From Caryophanales bacterium (GTDB lineage Bacteria; Bacillota_I; Bacilli_A; RF39; UBA660), in assembly GCA_016288305.1 (NCBI GenBank), contig JAEEYW010000071.1:1-39369 (forward strand): a stretch of DNA of 39,369 nt, read 5' to 3'. A model generated the notes under the pieces. The model made no database searches, had not been told where the DNA came from, and worked only from the letters and a program-made list of their open reading frames with translations. Shown piece by piece: positions 6,456 through 15,059 of the stretch (positions are counted from its first letter, which is position 1; each line of letters opens with the position of its first letter). A program made the position numbers and the translations under genes.

Positions 6456-8396
6456 TTAATCTTTTATAGCCTCTTCTAGCTCTTCTTTAGTCATTTTACT
6501 ATAACCTTTGATTTTCTTATCTTTAGCAATTTGTTTTAATTCAGCTAAAGTTAATGTTTTTTCATCTTCTGGTAAATGTTTATGAATAACTAAGTAATCA
6601 ATTTCTTCCTTAGTAATAGTTTCCTTTTTAAGTAATGTCTCAGCTATTAATTCTAATAAATCTTTATTTTCAGATATTATTTTTTTAGCTTGTTCATAAC
6701 ATTCATTAATAATCTTTCTTTGTTCTTGGTCAATTTCAAAAGCTACTTGGCCTGAGAAATTTCTAGATTTATTATAATCTCTACCTAAGAAAACGCTACC
6801 TTCTTGTTGTTCAAATTGAACAGGTCCTAAATCAGACATACCATATTCAGTTACCATAGCACGAGCTATTTTAGTAGCTTTTTCAAAGTCATTATGAGCT
6901 CCAGTAGTAATTTCACCAAAAGTTAATTCTTCAGCTACACGTCCACCTAATAAACCACTTATTGATTCCAATAATTCAGTCTTAGTAGATAAATAAGTTT
7001 CTTCTTTTGGTAACATCAAATTATATCCACCAGCTTGACCTCTTGGAATAATAGTAATCTTTTGAACGTCATTAGCACCTTCTAATTTAATACCAATTAC
7101 AGCATGACCTGCTTCGTGATATGCTACCGTACGTTTTTCTTTTTCTGTATATTTATGACTTACCTTAGCTGGTCCCATTAGTACTCTATCATGAGCCTCA
7201 TCTATTTCAGCCATTGTAATAGCTTTTTTATTGCGTCTTACTGCAAGTAAAGCTGCTTCATTTAATAAGTTTTCCAAATCAGCACCACTAAAGCCAATTG
7301 TTCTTGTAGCAATATGTGAAAGTTCAACATCACTAGCAAATGTTTTACCTTTAGCATGAACATTTAAAATATCTTCTCGACCTTTTTTATCAGGTAAGTT
7401 AACTGTTATTTGTCTATCAAAACGTCCTGGTCTTAATAAAGCTGGATCTAGAACATCTGGTCTATTAGTTGCAGCAATAATGATAATACCTTCATTAGCG
7501 CCAAAACCATCCATTTCAGTTAATAATTGGTTTAATGTTTGTTCTCTTTCATCATGGCCACCACCAAGTCCAGCACCTCTTTGACGACCTACTGCATCAA
7601 TTTCATCAATAAATATTAAACATGGTGCGTTATGTTTAGCTTGTTTAAACATATCTCTTACACGTGAAGCACCAACACCAACAAATAATTCAACAAATTC
7701 TGAACCACTTATATAATAAAATGGTACATTAGCTTCCCCTGCTACAGCTTTAGCAAGTAAAGTTTTACCTGTTCCTGGAGGGCCTTGTAATAATACGCCC
7801 TTAGGTATTCTAGCTCCCATTTGCGTAAACTTTTTAGGATTTTTTAAGAAATCGATAAGTTCTGCGACTTCTTCTTTTTCCTCATCTAAACCAGCTACAT
7901 TTTTAAAAGTAACCTTATTATTATCTTCAGATAAATGAGCTCTACTTCTTCCAAAATCCATTGATTTATTGGCTGTACCCATTTGTCTTGTTACAAAGTA
8001 AAAACCTAAACCTAATAATAAAATAGTAGGGAATACATTAAGCAATAAAGCTAAAAATGTATTTGAGTTAGGATCTGCACTCATATTAACTGTAAATTCA
8101 TGACCACTATTTACAACTTTATCAATAACCTCATCAGATAATGGAGCATCGACATAAAATATTTCATTATCTGTGTACTCGTTTAGTCTACCTTTAATTT
8201 GATATAAACCAGCTGTACTTTTTGGTGTTACCAAAATTTCTTTTACTTCGTTATTCTGAATTTTACTCATAAATTCATCATATGTGAAATCATATTTCTT
8301 CACTTTTGATAAATTAAAGAAATAAAGCAATCCAAGTAATAACAATGCTAAAGTGAAATATGGTATAGCTACTCTTCGCATCTCTTTTTTATTCAT
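6456..8396 (-). CDS. ftsH: ATP-dependent membrane zinc metalloprotease FtsH
   Basis: Membrane-anchored AAA+ protease that degrades misfolded membrane and regulatory proteins. 646 residues. Two membrane segments (about 11-28 and 113-136) flank an extracytoplasmic domain. The AAA module has GPPGTGKT at 205-212, DEID at 264-267 and RPGRFDR; the zinc site HEAGH is at 427-431. Unusually, residues 615-646 ([20 protein letters not shown] and on) look like a Rho_N/SAP-type helix-extended-helix rather than the usual disordered tail. It starts 12 bases after tilS, a coupling conserved in Bacillota, and ends in a terminator. Confidence 0.97.
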   Translation of the reverse strand: MNKKEMRRVAIPYFTLALLLLGLLYFFNLSKVKKYDFTYDEFMSKIQNNEVKEILVTPKSTAGLYQIKGRLNEYTDNEIFYVDAPLSDEVIDKVVNSGHEFTVNMSADPNSNTFLALLLNVFPTILLLGLGFYFVTRQMGTANKSMDFGRSRAHLSEDNNKVTFKNVAGLDEEKEEVAELIDFLKNPKKFTQMGARIPKGVLLQGPPGTGKTLLAKAVAGEANVPFYYISGSEFVELFVGVGASRVRDMFKQAKHNAPCLIFIDEIDAVGRQRGAGLGGGHDEREQTLNQLLTEMDGFGANEGIIIIAATNRPDVLDPALLRPGRFDRQITVNLPDKKGREDILNVHAKGKTFASDVELSHIATRTIGFSGADLENLLNEAALLAVRRNKKAITMAEIDEAHDRVLMGPAKVSHKYTEKEKRTVAYHEAGHAVIGIKLEGANDVQKITIIPRGQAGGYNLMLPKEETYLSTKTELLESISGLLGGRVAEELTFGEITTGAHNDFEKATKIARAMVTEYGMSDLGPVQFEQQEGSVFLGRDYNKSRNFSGQVAFEIDQEQRKIINECYEQAKKIISENKDLLELIAETLLKKETITKEEIDYLVIHKHLPEDEKTLTLAELKQIAKDKKIKGYSKMTKEELEEAIKD

Positions 8397-8408
8397 AAAA
8401 ACCTCCTC

Positions 8409-9731
8409 TTAATAATACCTAAGTATTATATCACACTTTTCTGTTTTTTCTTTACAAAATTTTGATTTTTTTAATCCTGGTAGCCATACGATATTATCAT
8501 CAGCATCACACACTACTGGCCATAATTCTCTTTGTTCCATAGGAATCTTACAATCTATAAAGATATCTGATACCTTTTTACTACCTAACATACCCTTAAC
8601 AGTCATTTTATCGCCTTGTCTACGATTTCTAACATATAATGGTGTCTTAACACCTGATAGTCGGCATATATCATTACCATCACTATCACAAGCACTGATA
8701 CTTTCAATGTTTTTACCATTAGGCAAATTAATAAAATCACTAATTTGTATTTCGTATATATCTTCTTTGATATCCATTTGCGTTAGCATCAAAGTATTGT
8801 ATGATTTACTTGCATGAATATTATTTGGTAAATGAATAGTAGCATTTGCCTTCTTAGAATATATTAAATTATAAATTATTTCAGCATGCCTATCTGTTAA
8901 AAGCATCAAATCATCTTGATATATTTTTTCCAACATTGAATAGATCAATTTCATTTGAATTAAGTGATCTAATGATTTAAACTCTTCGATATTTAAAACA
9001 TTGCTAGGACAAACTTTTTTATAAATGTCTTTTACTTGTTTATCAATGTAATCATTATATTCCAATAATACTTTACTAAATTTATAGAACTTTTCATGAA
9101 CGAAAGGATCTTCTTTTCTAAATTCCGGAACGATATACTTTCTGAATCTATTTCTTGTATATACGTCTTTAGCATTCGATCCATCAATAACATATTTCAC
9201 ATTATTTTCCTGCAAATAAGCATATATCTGCTGTTTTGTCATTCGTATTAATGGTCTTACAATAGTATAATTATCCATCTTCACAACGCTTGAAAAGCCA
9301 CTATATCCTCTTAATGTTGAACCACGTACAATACGCATAAGAATGGTTTCCATTAAATCATCAGCATGATGAGCTGTAAAAATATATTTGGCATTATATT
9401 TTTTAGCTAAACCACTAAAAAAGTTATATCTTATACTACGAGCCTCATTATGGAAATTATCGTCACCATATTCTTCAATAACCATTGATTCAAAAACAAT
9501 ACTATTTTTTCGACAATAAGAACGTACAAATTCCTCATCTTCTTTTTGACCTGGTCTACCAGAATTATGATTAACATGCGCTACTACAATTTTGATGTCC
9601 AAAGCTTTTTGAACCTTTTGCAATATGTGCAATAAGCACATTGAATCTGGTCCTCCAGACACTCCAACAATAACGCTATCACCATATTTTATATTCAAAC
9701 CTGTTAATAAGTATTCGTATACTTTATCCAT
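8409..9731 (-). CDS. tilS: tRNA(Ile)-lysidine synthase
   Basis: Converts C34 of the CAU-anticodon tRNA-Ile to lysidine with ATP and lysine, allowing AUA to be read as Ile, which matters in a genome this rich in ATA. 440 residues. The PP-loop SGGPDS is at 25-30, with AHVNHNSG and the HHADDLMET segment characteristic of TilS; the C-terminal domain includes RRQGDKM. The ATG at 9731 follows GGTGG; the upstream GTG-type start in the longer frame lacks a site. It lies between spoIIR and ftsH on one strand and is probably co-transcribed with ftsH. Confidence 0.95.
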   Translation of the reverse strand: MDKVYEYLLTGLNIKYGDSVIVGVSGGPDSMCLLHILQKVQKALDIKIVVAHVNHNSGRPGQKEDEEFVRSYCRKNSIVFESMVIEEYGDDNFHNEARSIRYNFFSGLAKKYNAKYIFTAHHADDLMETILMRIVRGSTLRGYSGFSSVVKMDNYTIVRPLIRMTKQQIYAYLQENNVKYVIDGSNAKDVYTRNRFRKYIVPEFRKEDPFVHEKFYKFSKVLLEYNDYIDKQVKDIYKKVCPSNVLNIEEFKSLDHLIQMKLIYSMLEKIYQDDLMLLTDRHAEIIYNLIYSKKANATIHLPNNIHASKSYNTLMLTQMDIKEDIYEIQISDFINLPNGKNIESISACDSDGNDICRLSGVKTPLYVRNRRQGDKMTVKGMLGSKKVSDIFIDCKIPMEQRELWPVVCDADDNIVWLPGLKKSKFCKEKTEKCDIILRYY

Positions 9732-9780
9732 ATATACCACCATATTAATTATATACTAAATTTACGCAAAATAAAAGGGA

Positions 9781-10293
9781 TTATAGGTATTTATCCATTA
9801 ATTCCTTTACATATGAAGTGTATTCCACACTAGTTGCGTCTGTCGCTTCCAAAAGACACAAAGGTGGGAATAAAACACACCACCAATTATCGCCTTTACC
9901 AGCACCAATAGTTATAACTAAAGACTCATAATATCCCTCATCATATACTACACCTTTATATTCCTTACTAGGGAAATAATTTAATCCATAATTAATTTGA
10001 TGATCTAATTCATATTTTTTTAACGTCGAAGTCACAATATCATCAATACTAGATAAATTATCATTAATAACCTCTCTTGCCTCTTCTATACCTTTAGTAT
10101 TTTTTAGCAAATCATACATCTTATATTGCAAATTGCTTTTAACTTTATTTTTAATTTCTTGATCATAATCACTATTACTGTTTGCGATAACTCTTACCCT
10201 TATCGCATCAGCTGGTATTACATAACTACTTACATGACCTAATAACATATAAAACAATATAATCGAAATAACCAAAATTATTATTTTTTTCAT
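9781..10293 (-). CDS. spoIIR: stage II sporulation protein R (SpoIIR)-like
   Basis: In Bacillus, SpoIIR is secreted by the forespore and triggers SpoIIGA to process pro-sigma-E. 170 residues. An N-terminal membrane or signal segment at about 4-22 (IIILVISIILFYMLLG) is followed by IRVRVIANSNSDYDQEIKNKV and the strongly conserved GAGKGDNWWCVLFPPLCLL. The ATG at 10293 follows GGTGAT; the longer frame begins upstream without a site and reads through the previous terminator. Placement ahead of tilS-ftsH is independent of any sporulation cluster in this window. Family assignment is solid; a sporulation role in this organism is not established. Confidence 0.88.
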   Translation of the reverse strand: MKKIIILVISIILFYMLLGHVSSYVIPADAIRVRVIANSNSDYDQEIKNKVKSNLQYKMYDLLKNTKGIEEAREVINDNLSSIDDIVTSTLKKYELDHQINYGLNYFPSKEYKGVVYDEGYYESLVITIGAGKGDNWWCVLFPPLCLLEATDATSVEYTSYVKELMDKYL

Positions 10294-10315
10294 ATAATCA
10301 CCACTATATATTGGC

Positions 10316-10344
10316 ATGAAAAAAAGAAATTTATTCAATTTCTT
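10316..10344 (-). terminator. intrinsic terminator of the deoD-cdd-pdp operon
   Basis: AAGAAATT (10324-10331) pairs with AATTTCTT (10337-10344), followed on the minus strand by a T tract. Confidence 0.75.
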
Positions 10345-11626
10345 ATATTTTTCCTACTACACCTAGTATTAATTTATAATCTGGCTTTTCTGAAGAAAAA
10401 CCGATACTTTCACTAAATTTCTTTGATATTTCTTCAAAATTATTTATTTTAGAACTATATAGTGTTGCAAGGACATCGCCTTTATTGACATAATCACCTG
10501 TTTTTCTACGCAAAACAATACCTGCAGTATAGTCAATTTCATCTTCTTTAGTCATTCTTCCTGCACCTAACGAACCGCTCACTTTACCAATGCTTTCTGC
10601 ATTCATACTAGCAATATATCCTTCATTATCAGCCATAACCTCATATTTGTACAAAGGTTCTTTGTATATACTTTCAATATTTCCGCCTTGTAATTTTACA
10701 AGTTCAAGAAATTTATTATAAGCTTGGCCTGTTTCCAAAACATGCATAACTTGTTTAACAGATTCATTATACGAAATACTATTAGTAATAGCGTTCATGA
10801 TAGCCGCCAAAACAATACACACCTCTTTTAAATCATTAGGTCCTTCATTGTTTAGAACTTTTAAAGCTTCCTGTACCTCTAAAGCATTACCAATATTATT
10901 TCCCAAAGGAATATCCATATTAGTCAATACAGCAACTGTATTTATACCACTATTATTACCTATTTTAACCATTTTATCAGCAAGTAAAGTAGCAGATTCT
11001 TTATTCTTCATAAATGCTCCACTACCAACTTTAACATCAATAACTAAATTCTTAGCCCCACTAGCTATTTTTTTTGACATGATACTTGAAGCAATAAGAG
11101 GTATACTTTCAACAGTAGCTGTAACATCTCTTAAAGCATATATTTTTTTATCAGCAGGAGCTATATTTTCTGTTTGGCTAATCAAAGCTATATTTATATT
11201 ATTAATTTGGGAAATAAAATCTTCTTGCGATAATTTAACTTTAAAACCGTCAATCGATTCCAATTTATCAACTGTACCGCCAGTATAACCTAAAGCCCTT
11301 CCACTCATTTTTGCAACCTTGCATCCAAGACACGCTACAATTGGTCCAACTATTAAAGTAGTCTTATCGCCAACACCACCAGTTGAATGCTTATCCACAG
11401 TTTTTTCAAACATAGACAAATCCATCTTGTTACCAGAATCTGTCATATGTTTAGTTAAACTGAAAATTTCATTATCTGTCATACCATTTATGCATATAGC
11501 CATAAGCAAAGCTGACATTTGATAATCCGGAATTGAATTATTTGTATAGTTATCAACAACATACTTAATTTCATCAGATGTAAGCTCTAAACCATTCTTT
11601 TTCTTCTCTAATATATCGTAAATCAT
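10343..11626 (-). CDS. pdp: pyrimidine-nucleoside phosphorylase
   Basis: Phosphorolysis of thymidine, deoxyuridine or uridine to base and (deoxy)ribose-1-phosphate in nucleoside salvage. 427 residues. The family signature SGRALGYTGGTVDKLESI is present, with DKHSTGGVGDKTTL (phosphate site), DVKVGSGAFM and the C-terminal lipoyl-like hammerhead around TAGIVLRRKTGDYVNKGD. The second ATG (11626) is chosen because GGAG is eight bases upstream; the first (11632) is too close. The start lies at the stop of cdd, and deoD precedes cdd, so the three genes form one operon. Pdp versus DeoA (thymidine-only) cannot be separated by eye, but Pdp is usual in Bacillota. Confidence 0.93.
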   Translation of the reverse strand: MIYDILEKKKNGLELTSDEIKYVVDNYTNNSIPDYQMSALLMAICINGMTDNEIFSLTKHMTDSGNKMDLSMFEKTVDKHSTGGVGDKTTLIVGPIVACLGCKVAKMSGRALGYTGGTVDKLESIDGFKVKLSQEDFISQINNINIALISQTENIAPADKKIYALRDVTATVESIPLIASSIMSKKIASGAKNLVIDVKVGSGAFMKNKESATLLADKMVKIGNNSGINTVAVLTNMDIPLGNNIGNALEVQEALKVLNNEGPNDLKEVCIVLAAIMNAITNSISYNESVKQVMHVLETGQAYNKFLELVKLQGGNIESIYKEPLYKYEVMADNEGYIASMNAESIGKVSGSLGAGRMTKEDEIDYTAGIVLRRKTGDYVNKGDVLATLYSSKINNFEEISKKFSESIGFSSEKPDYKLILGVVGKI

Positions 11627-11628
11627 AA

Positions 11629-12015
11629 TCATTTCTCCAACTTAAAGGAATTTGGTAATAATTCACCTAAAGTGTAACATTTAATCTCTTTGCCATTACT
11701 TACGTAAATTTTGAAATCTTTATCGCAAAATTCACTCATAACTTGTCTACATACACCACATGGTAGGCAAAAATCATACTTACCATCCTTACCGCCGTAT
11801 ATAGCTATAGCTACAAATTCCTTTTCACCTTCACTAATAGCCTTTACAAACGCTGTTCTTTCAGCGCAACAATTTGGTGAATACGACGCATTTTCGACAT
11901 TACAACCTTTATATACTTTATTACTTTTTGTCAATAAAGCAGCTCCAACTCTAAAGTTTGAATATGGACTATACGAATTATTCATAGCCTCTTTAGCAAC
12001 TTCCATCAAATTCAT
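11629..12015 (-). CDS. cdd: cytidine deaminase
   Basis: Zinc hydrolase converting (deoxy)cytidine to (deoxy)uridine, which then feeds the adjacent nucleoside phosphorylase. 128 residues, a typical tetrameric form. The catalytic CAER (zinc Cys and proton-shuttle Glu) and the PCGVCRQ zinc motif are intact, and YSPYSNFRVGAAL opens the domain. Its ATG overlaps the last base of deoD, and its stop is two bases from the chosen pdp start. Confidence 0.97.
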   Translation of the reverse strand: MNLMEVAKEAMNNSYSPYSNFRVGAALLTKSNKVYKGCNVENASYSPNCCAERTAFVKAISEGEKEFVAIAIYGGKDGKYDFCLPCGVCRQVMSEFCDKDFKIYVSNGKEIKCYTLGELLPNSFKLEK

Positions 12016-12731
12016 TATTTCACCTTCAATACAGATTCTAACGCTAACTCAATCATAGTTGTTAAACTATTTTGTCTATCCATGGCACTTACAACCCTTG
12101 TATCATATTTGGAATCAGATACTGTTAATAGACAAGCAGCTTTCCTATTCAATGACCTAGCTATATAAAATAAAGCAAAAGCTTCCATTTCGCTAGCAAT
12201 AATATCCTTAGGGATACGATCTAAGAAAATATGATAATCCTCCATGTAAGCATCGAACACCTCACAACATGCTGTCATGCCCAATCTAATTTTAATATTG
12301 TTTTCCTTTGCTGTTGCAGCAATAATACTATTTAGTTCGTCACTTGGAAAAGCTTCGTGAACTTTTTTGTTATTGAAATTATATGCATAATCTCCTTCAT
12401 TATAACTACCAGTTGCTAAGATAACATCCAACAATTTTATACCTTTTGTGTTACTTCCACACGAACCAATTCTTATAATGTTTTTAACATCATAAAACTT
12501 ATATAGTTCATAACAATATATACCCATACTAGGCATACCCATGCCAGACGTGAAAATAGTTACACGCTTACCTTTATAGGTACCTGTATAAGCTAACGCT
12601 CCCCTTATATCATTAACTAAAACAGGGTTAAGCAAATAGTTTTTAGCTATAAACTCCGTTCTTTTAGGATCTCCAGCCATTAAAACAGTACTCGCTATAT
12701 CACTTTTTTTACTCGAAATATGTGGTGTCAT
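12015..12731 (-). CDS. deoD: purine-nucleoside phosphorylase DeoD
   Basis: Hexameric trimeric-family phosphorylase cleaving purine (deoxy)nucleosides. 238 residues. MTPHI at the start, GDPKRTEFIA (phosphate loop), TSGMGMPSMGIY, RIGSCG, and SEMEAFALF with the ribose-binding Glu are all present. GGAGG is five bases before the ATG at 12731; the longer frame (to 12743) adds residues not seen in the family. It heads the deoD-cdd-pdp salvage operon and has a divergent neighbour. Confidence 0.96.
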   Translation of the reverse strand: MTPHISSKKSDIASTVLMAGDPKRTEFIAKNYLLNPVLVNDIRGALAYTGTYKGKRVTIFTSGMGMPSMGIYCYELYKFYDVKNIIRIGSCGSNTKGIKLLDVILATGSYNEGDYAYNFNNKKVHEAFPSDELNSIIAATAKENNIKIRLGMTACCEVFDAYMEDYHIFLDRIPKDIIASEMEAFALFYIARSLNRKAACLLTVSDSKYDTRVVSAMDRQNSLTTMIELALESVLKVK

Positions 12732-12752
12732 ACAAGCCTCCATTCTATTTTA

Positions 12753-12761
12753 AGTATACCA
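12753..12761 (-). promoter_or_regulatory. extended -10 promoter of deoD operon
   Basis: The minus strand reads TGGTATACT, a TGn-extended -10, about 22 bases upstream of deoD. No good -35 is seen. It is about 55 bases from the divergent ATP-grasp promoter. Confidence 0.55.
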
Positions 12762-12813
12762 TATTTTTGCTATTTTAAATTATGAAAAATGATAATTTGA
12801 CATATATTTTATA

Positions 12814-12842
12814 TTGACTTTTAAAATAAGCATAAATATAAT
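12814..12842 (+). promoter_or_regulatory. sigma-A promoter of the ATP-grasp gene
   Basis: TTGACT (12814-12819), a 17-base spacer, and a perfect TATAAT (12837-12842). The start point would be near 12849, so any start codon at 12814 or 12841 is excluded. Confidence 0.85.
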
Positions 12843-12861
12843 GGAAGTAAGGATGATGTTA

Positions 12862-13851
12862 ATGAAAAAATTAAAGTATATTATTTATTGTATTCGTAGA
12901 CTTGATTACAAAAATATGATTAGAACAGCCAAAAAAGTTAGTAAGAAAAGCCATAAACCATTTATATATATTTTCTTAGATATGTTATACTGTGGATTTG
13001 TATATGGCGCTGGGTATTATGATTACCAAGAATTCGAATTTTATTTATTAAATAGAAAAGAAAGAAAAACTTATTTAACACGAGCTAAAAACAATGCTAT
13101 TGTAAGTAAATATAATAATAAAGAATATTTTTATATTTTAGATGACAAAATAACTTTCAATAAAAAATTTAAAAAATATCTTGGTAGGGATTACATGATT
13201 ATCGATGATAACGAAGAAGATTTTATTAATTTCTTTAAAATGCACAAAGATATTATTGCTAAACTAGTTGATGGTGAAGGCGGTAAAGGAATTGAAAAAT
13301 TCACATATAAAAACGTTAAGGAAGCCAAAATAATATATAAAGATTTACTAGATAAAAAAGAAATACTTGTCGAAGAATGTATCAAGCAACATAGCGATAT
13401 AAATAAACTATATCCTAAATCAGTAAACACACTACGTTTGTTCACTTTCTTTGATGGCAAAAAAGCAACTATGCTAAATAGTGTCTTCAAATTAGGTAAT
13501 GGTGGTGTTACAGACAATTTTAGTAGCAATGGTATGTATTGTTTTACTGATGACAGTGGTAAAATTATTACACCAGCTATTGATAGAGATGATAACACAT
13601 ATGATACACACCCTATGACAAAAGAAAAAATCATCGGATATAATATTCCATATTTCAAGGAAGCCTGCGAATTGGTGTGCAAAGCTGCCAAAGAAATGAA
13701 AGAAGTAAAATATATTGGGTGGGATGTTGCTATAGGTGAAAAAGGACCAATGATTATCGAAGGAAATTCCTTCCCGGGTGTTTTTCAAATTAAACCAAGT
13801 TTTATAAGAAATAAAGGATTAATGCCTAAATATCAAAAATATATGAAATAA
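12862..13851 (+). CDS. sugar-transfer-associated ATP-grasp protein
   Basis: 329 residues resembling the ATP-grasp family found with capsule and surface-sugar genes. Visible elements: KLVDGEGGKGIEKF (nucleotide glycine loop), ILVEECIKQH (hinge), VNTLRLFTFFDG, and GWDVAIGEKGPMIIEGNSFPG, whose E and N are the usual metal ligands. The start is placed at 12862, after AAGGATGAT and downstream of the promoter; the leader would be only about 13 bases. It is a single-gene unit on the plus strand inside a long minus-strand region, so it may be a later insertion. The reaction is probably ATP-dependent carboxylate ligation; the substrate is unknown. Confidence 0.8.
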   Translation: MKKLKYIIYCIRRLDYKNMIRTAKKVSKKSHKPFIYIFLDMLYCGFVYGAGYYDYQEFEFYLLNRKERKTYLTRAKNNAIVSKYNNKEYFYILDDKITFNKKFKKYLGRDYMIIDDNEEDFINFFKMHKDIIAKLVDGEGGKGIEKFTYKNVKEAKIIYKDLLDKKEILVEECIKQHSDINKLYPKSVNTLRLFTFFDGKKATMLNSVFKLGNGGVTDNFSSNGMYCFTDDSGKIITPAIDRDDNTYDTHPMTKEKIIGYNIPYFKEACELVCKAAKEMKEVKYIGWDVAIGEKGPMIIEGNSFPGVFQIKPSFIRNKGLMPKYQKYMK

Positions 13852-13880
13852 GGACGAGCTATTAACTCGTCCTTATTTGT
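13848..13880. terminator. bidirectional terminator between the ATP-grasp gene and rlmH
   Basis: ATAAGGACGAG (13848-13858) pairs with CTCGTCCTTAT (13866-13876). Both convergent genes end inside it. Confidence 0.8.
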
Positions 13881-14307
13881 GGTATGTTTCATTATTCATT
13901 ATTTTAAAACTACGATATATTTGCTCTAGTAGCATTACTCTAAATAATTGATGTGGAAAAGTCATTTTAGAAAAAGATAAAACATAATTAGATATTTTTT
14001 TAACTTCATCATCTAAGCCATCCGATCCACCTATAATAAATGTAATATTAGGATTAGTAATGAAAATGCTATCTATTTTCTTTGATAAACTCATTGAATC
14101 AATCATATTACCATCTATTTCTAAGGTTATAATATAATCTTTCGTATCAACGTGTTTCAATATTTCTTCTTTTTCTTTTTTTATATCACTATCTTTTAAT
14201 TCAATCAATTCAATATTAGTATATTTACTGATTCTTTTTTTGTATTCCAGACATGCATCTTGCAAATATTTTTCTTTCAATTTACCAACACATATTACCT
14301 TGATCAT
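13873..14307 (-). CDS. rlmH: 23S rRNA (pseudouridine1915-N3)-methyltransferase RlmH
   Basis: SPOUT-family methyltransferase acting on helix 69 of the 70S ribosome. 144 residues (family usually about 155-160). It begins MIKVICVGKLK, has FIIGGSDGLDDEV (SAM-binding knot), FPHQLFRVMLLEQIYR, and ends NNETYHK in place of the usual N-P-YHK. It overlaps walJ by four bases (ATGA) and is the last gene of the gdpP-like to rlmH chain. Confidence 0.95.
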   Translation of the reverse strand: MIKVICVGKLKEKYLQDACLEYKKRISKYTNIELIELKDSDIKKEKEEILKHVDTKDYIITLEIDGNMIDSMSLSKKIDSIFITNPNITFIIGGSDGLDDEVKKISNYVLSFSKMTFPHQLFRVMLLEQIYRSFKIMNNETYHK

Positions 14308-15059
14308 ACTTCTATCATCTCTGTCATTTCGTTTTGTCTAGCTATACGTATATCGTATTCATTTCCTATTTTATCAGTCAAAGTATTTAAAGCTAAAGCC
14401 TCATCATTATTTTGTTCTGATAAATGGGCTAAAACAATATGTTGTGTCCTATCCCCAACTAGTTTTGATAGGTAAAAAGAACTATCCTTATTTGATAAAT
14501 GCCCTCTATCACTTAAAATTCTTTGTTTCGTTTGATATGGATAATTTGGATTATCCATAAGCATATTAACGTCATGATTGCTTTCAAACACATACATATT
14601 CTTGTTAGCTAACAATTTAAAATACTTATTATTAATATATCCTGTATCGGTAACATAAACAAATTCTTTATCCTTATTTTTAACAATATATCCAACACTA
14701 TCTATAGCATCATGCGATGTTTTAAATGCTTTAACATTTATATCATCTATATTAATATCATCCTCAATAAGAACATAATTCGTAAAATCAATAGTCTCAG
14801 ATAATTCGCTATACATTTTTGAAGTTAGGTAAACAGTAGGATTATGTTTTTTAATAAAAACTTTTAATCCTGCTACGTGATCAACATGCGGATGCGTTAT
14901 AAAAATATTCTTTATACTACCTGGATCTATACCCAAAGTTTCCAAATGCTTTTCAATGTAACCACAAGACATGCCAATATCTATTAAGGTATTAGCACAT
15001 TCAGTTTGAACAAGCGTACAATTACCTTTAGAACCAGATGCTATAACACAAACTCTCAT
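14304..15059 (-). CDS. walJ: MBL-fold metallo-hydrolase WalJ (YycJ)
   Basis: Metallo-beta-lactamase-fold protein, in Bacillota linked to the WalRK cell-wall system and to mutation avoidance. 251 residues from the ATG at 15059, which overlaps the previous stop (ATGA) and follows GGAG; the longer frame to 15074 is not used. The metal-site motif THPHVDHVAGL is intact, with later conserved VTDTGYI, SNHD and LAHLSEQNND. The family name comes from genes adjacent to walRK; here walRK are absent and the neighbours are dnaB, an M23 peptidase and rlmH. Confidence 0.9.
   Translation of the reverse strand: MRVCVIASGSKGNCTLVQTECANTLIDIGMSCGYIEKHLETLGIDPGSIKNIFITHPHVDHVAGLKVFIKKHNPTVYLTSKMYSELSETIDFTNYVLIEDDINIDDINVKAFKTSHDAIDSVGYIVKNKDKEFVYVTDTGYINNKYFKLLANKNMYVFESNHDVNMLMDNPNYPYQTKQRILSDRGHLSNKDSSFYLSKLVGDRTQHIVLAHLSEQNNDEALALNTLTDKIGNEYDIRIARQNEMTEMIEV

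Noticed and set aside
10797-11288. 163-codon open frame opposite pdp
   Set aside because: Antisense shadow of a well-conserved enzyme with no ribosome site.
13773-13778. CCCGGG, possible Noc site, in the ATP-grasp gene
   Set aside because: Only 9 of 14 positions match ATTTCCCGGGAAAT, and it encodes the conserved SFPG motif.
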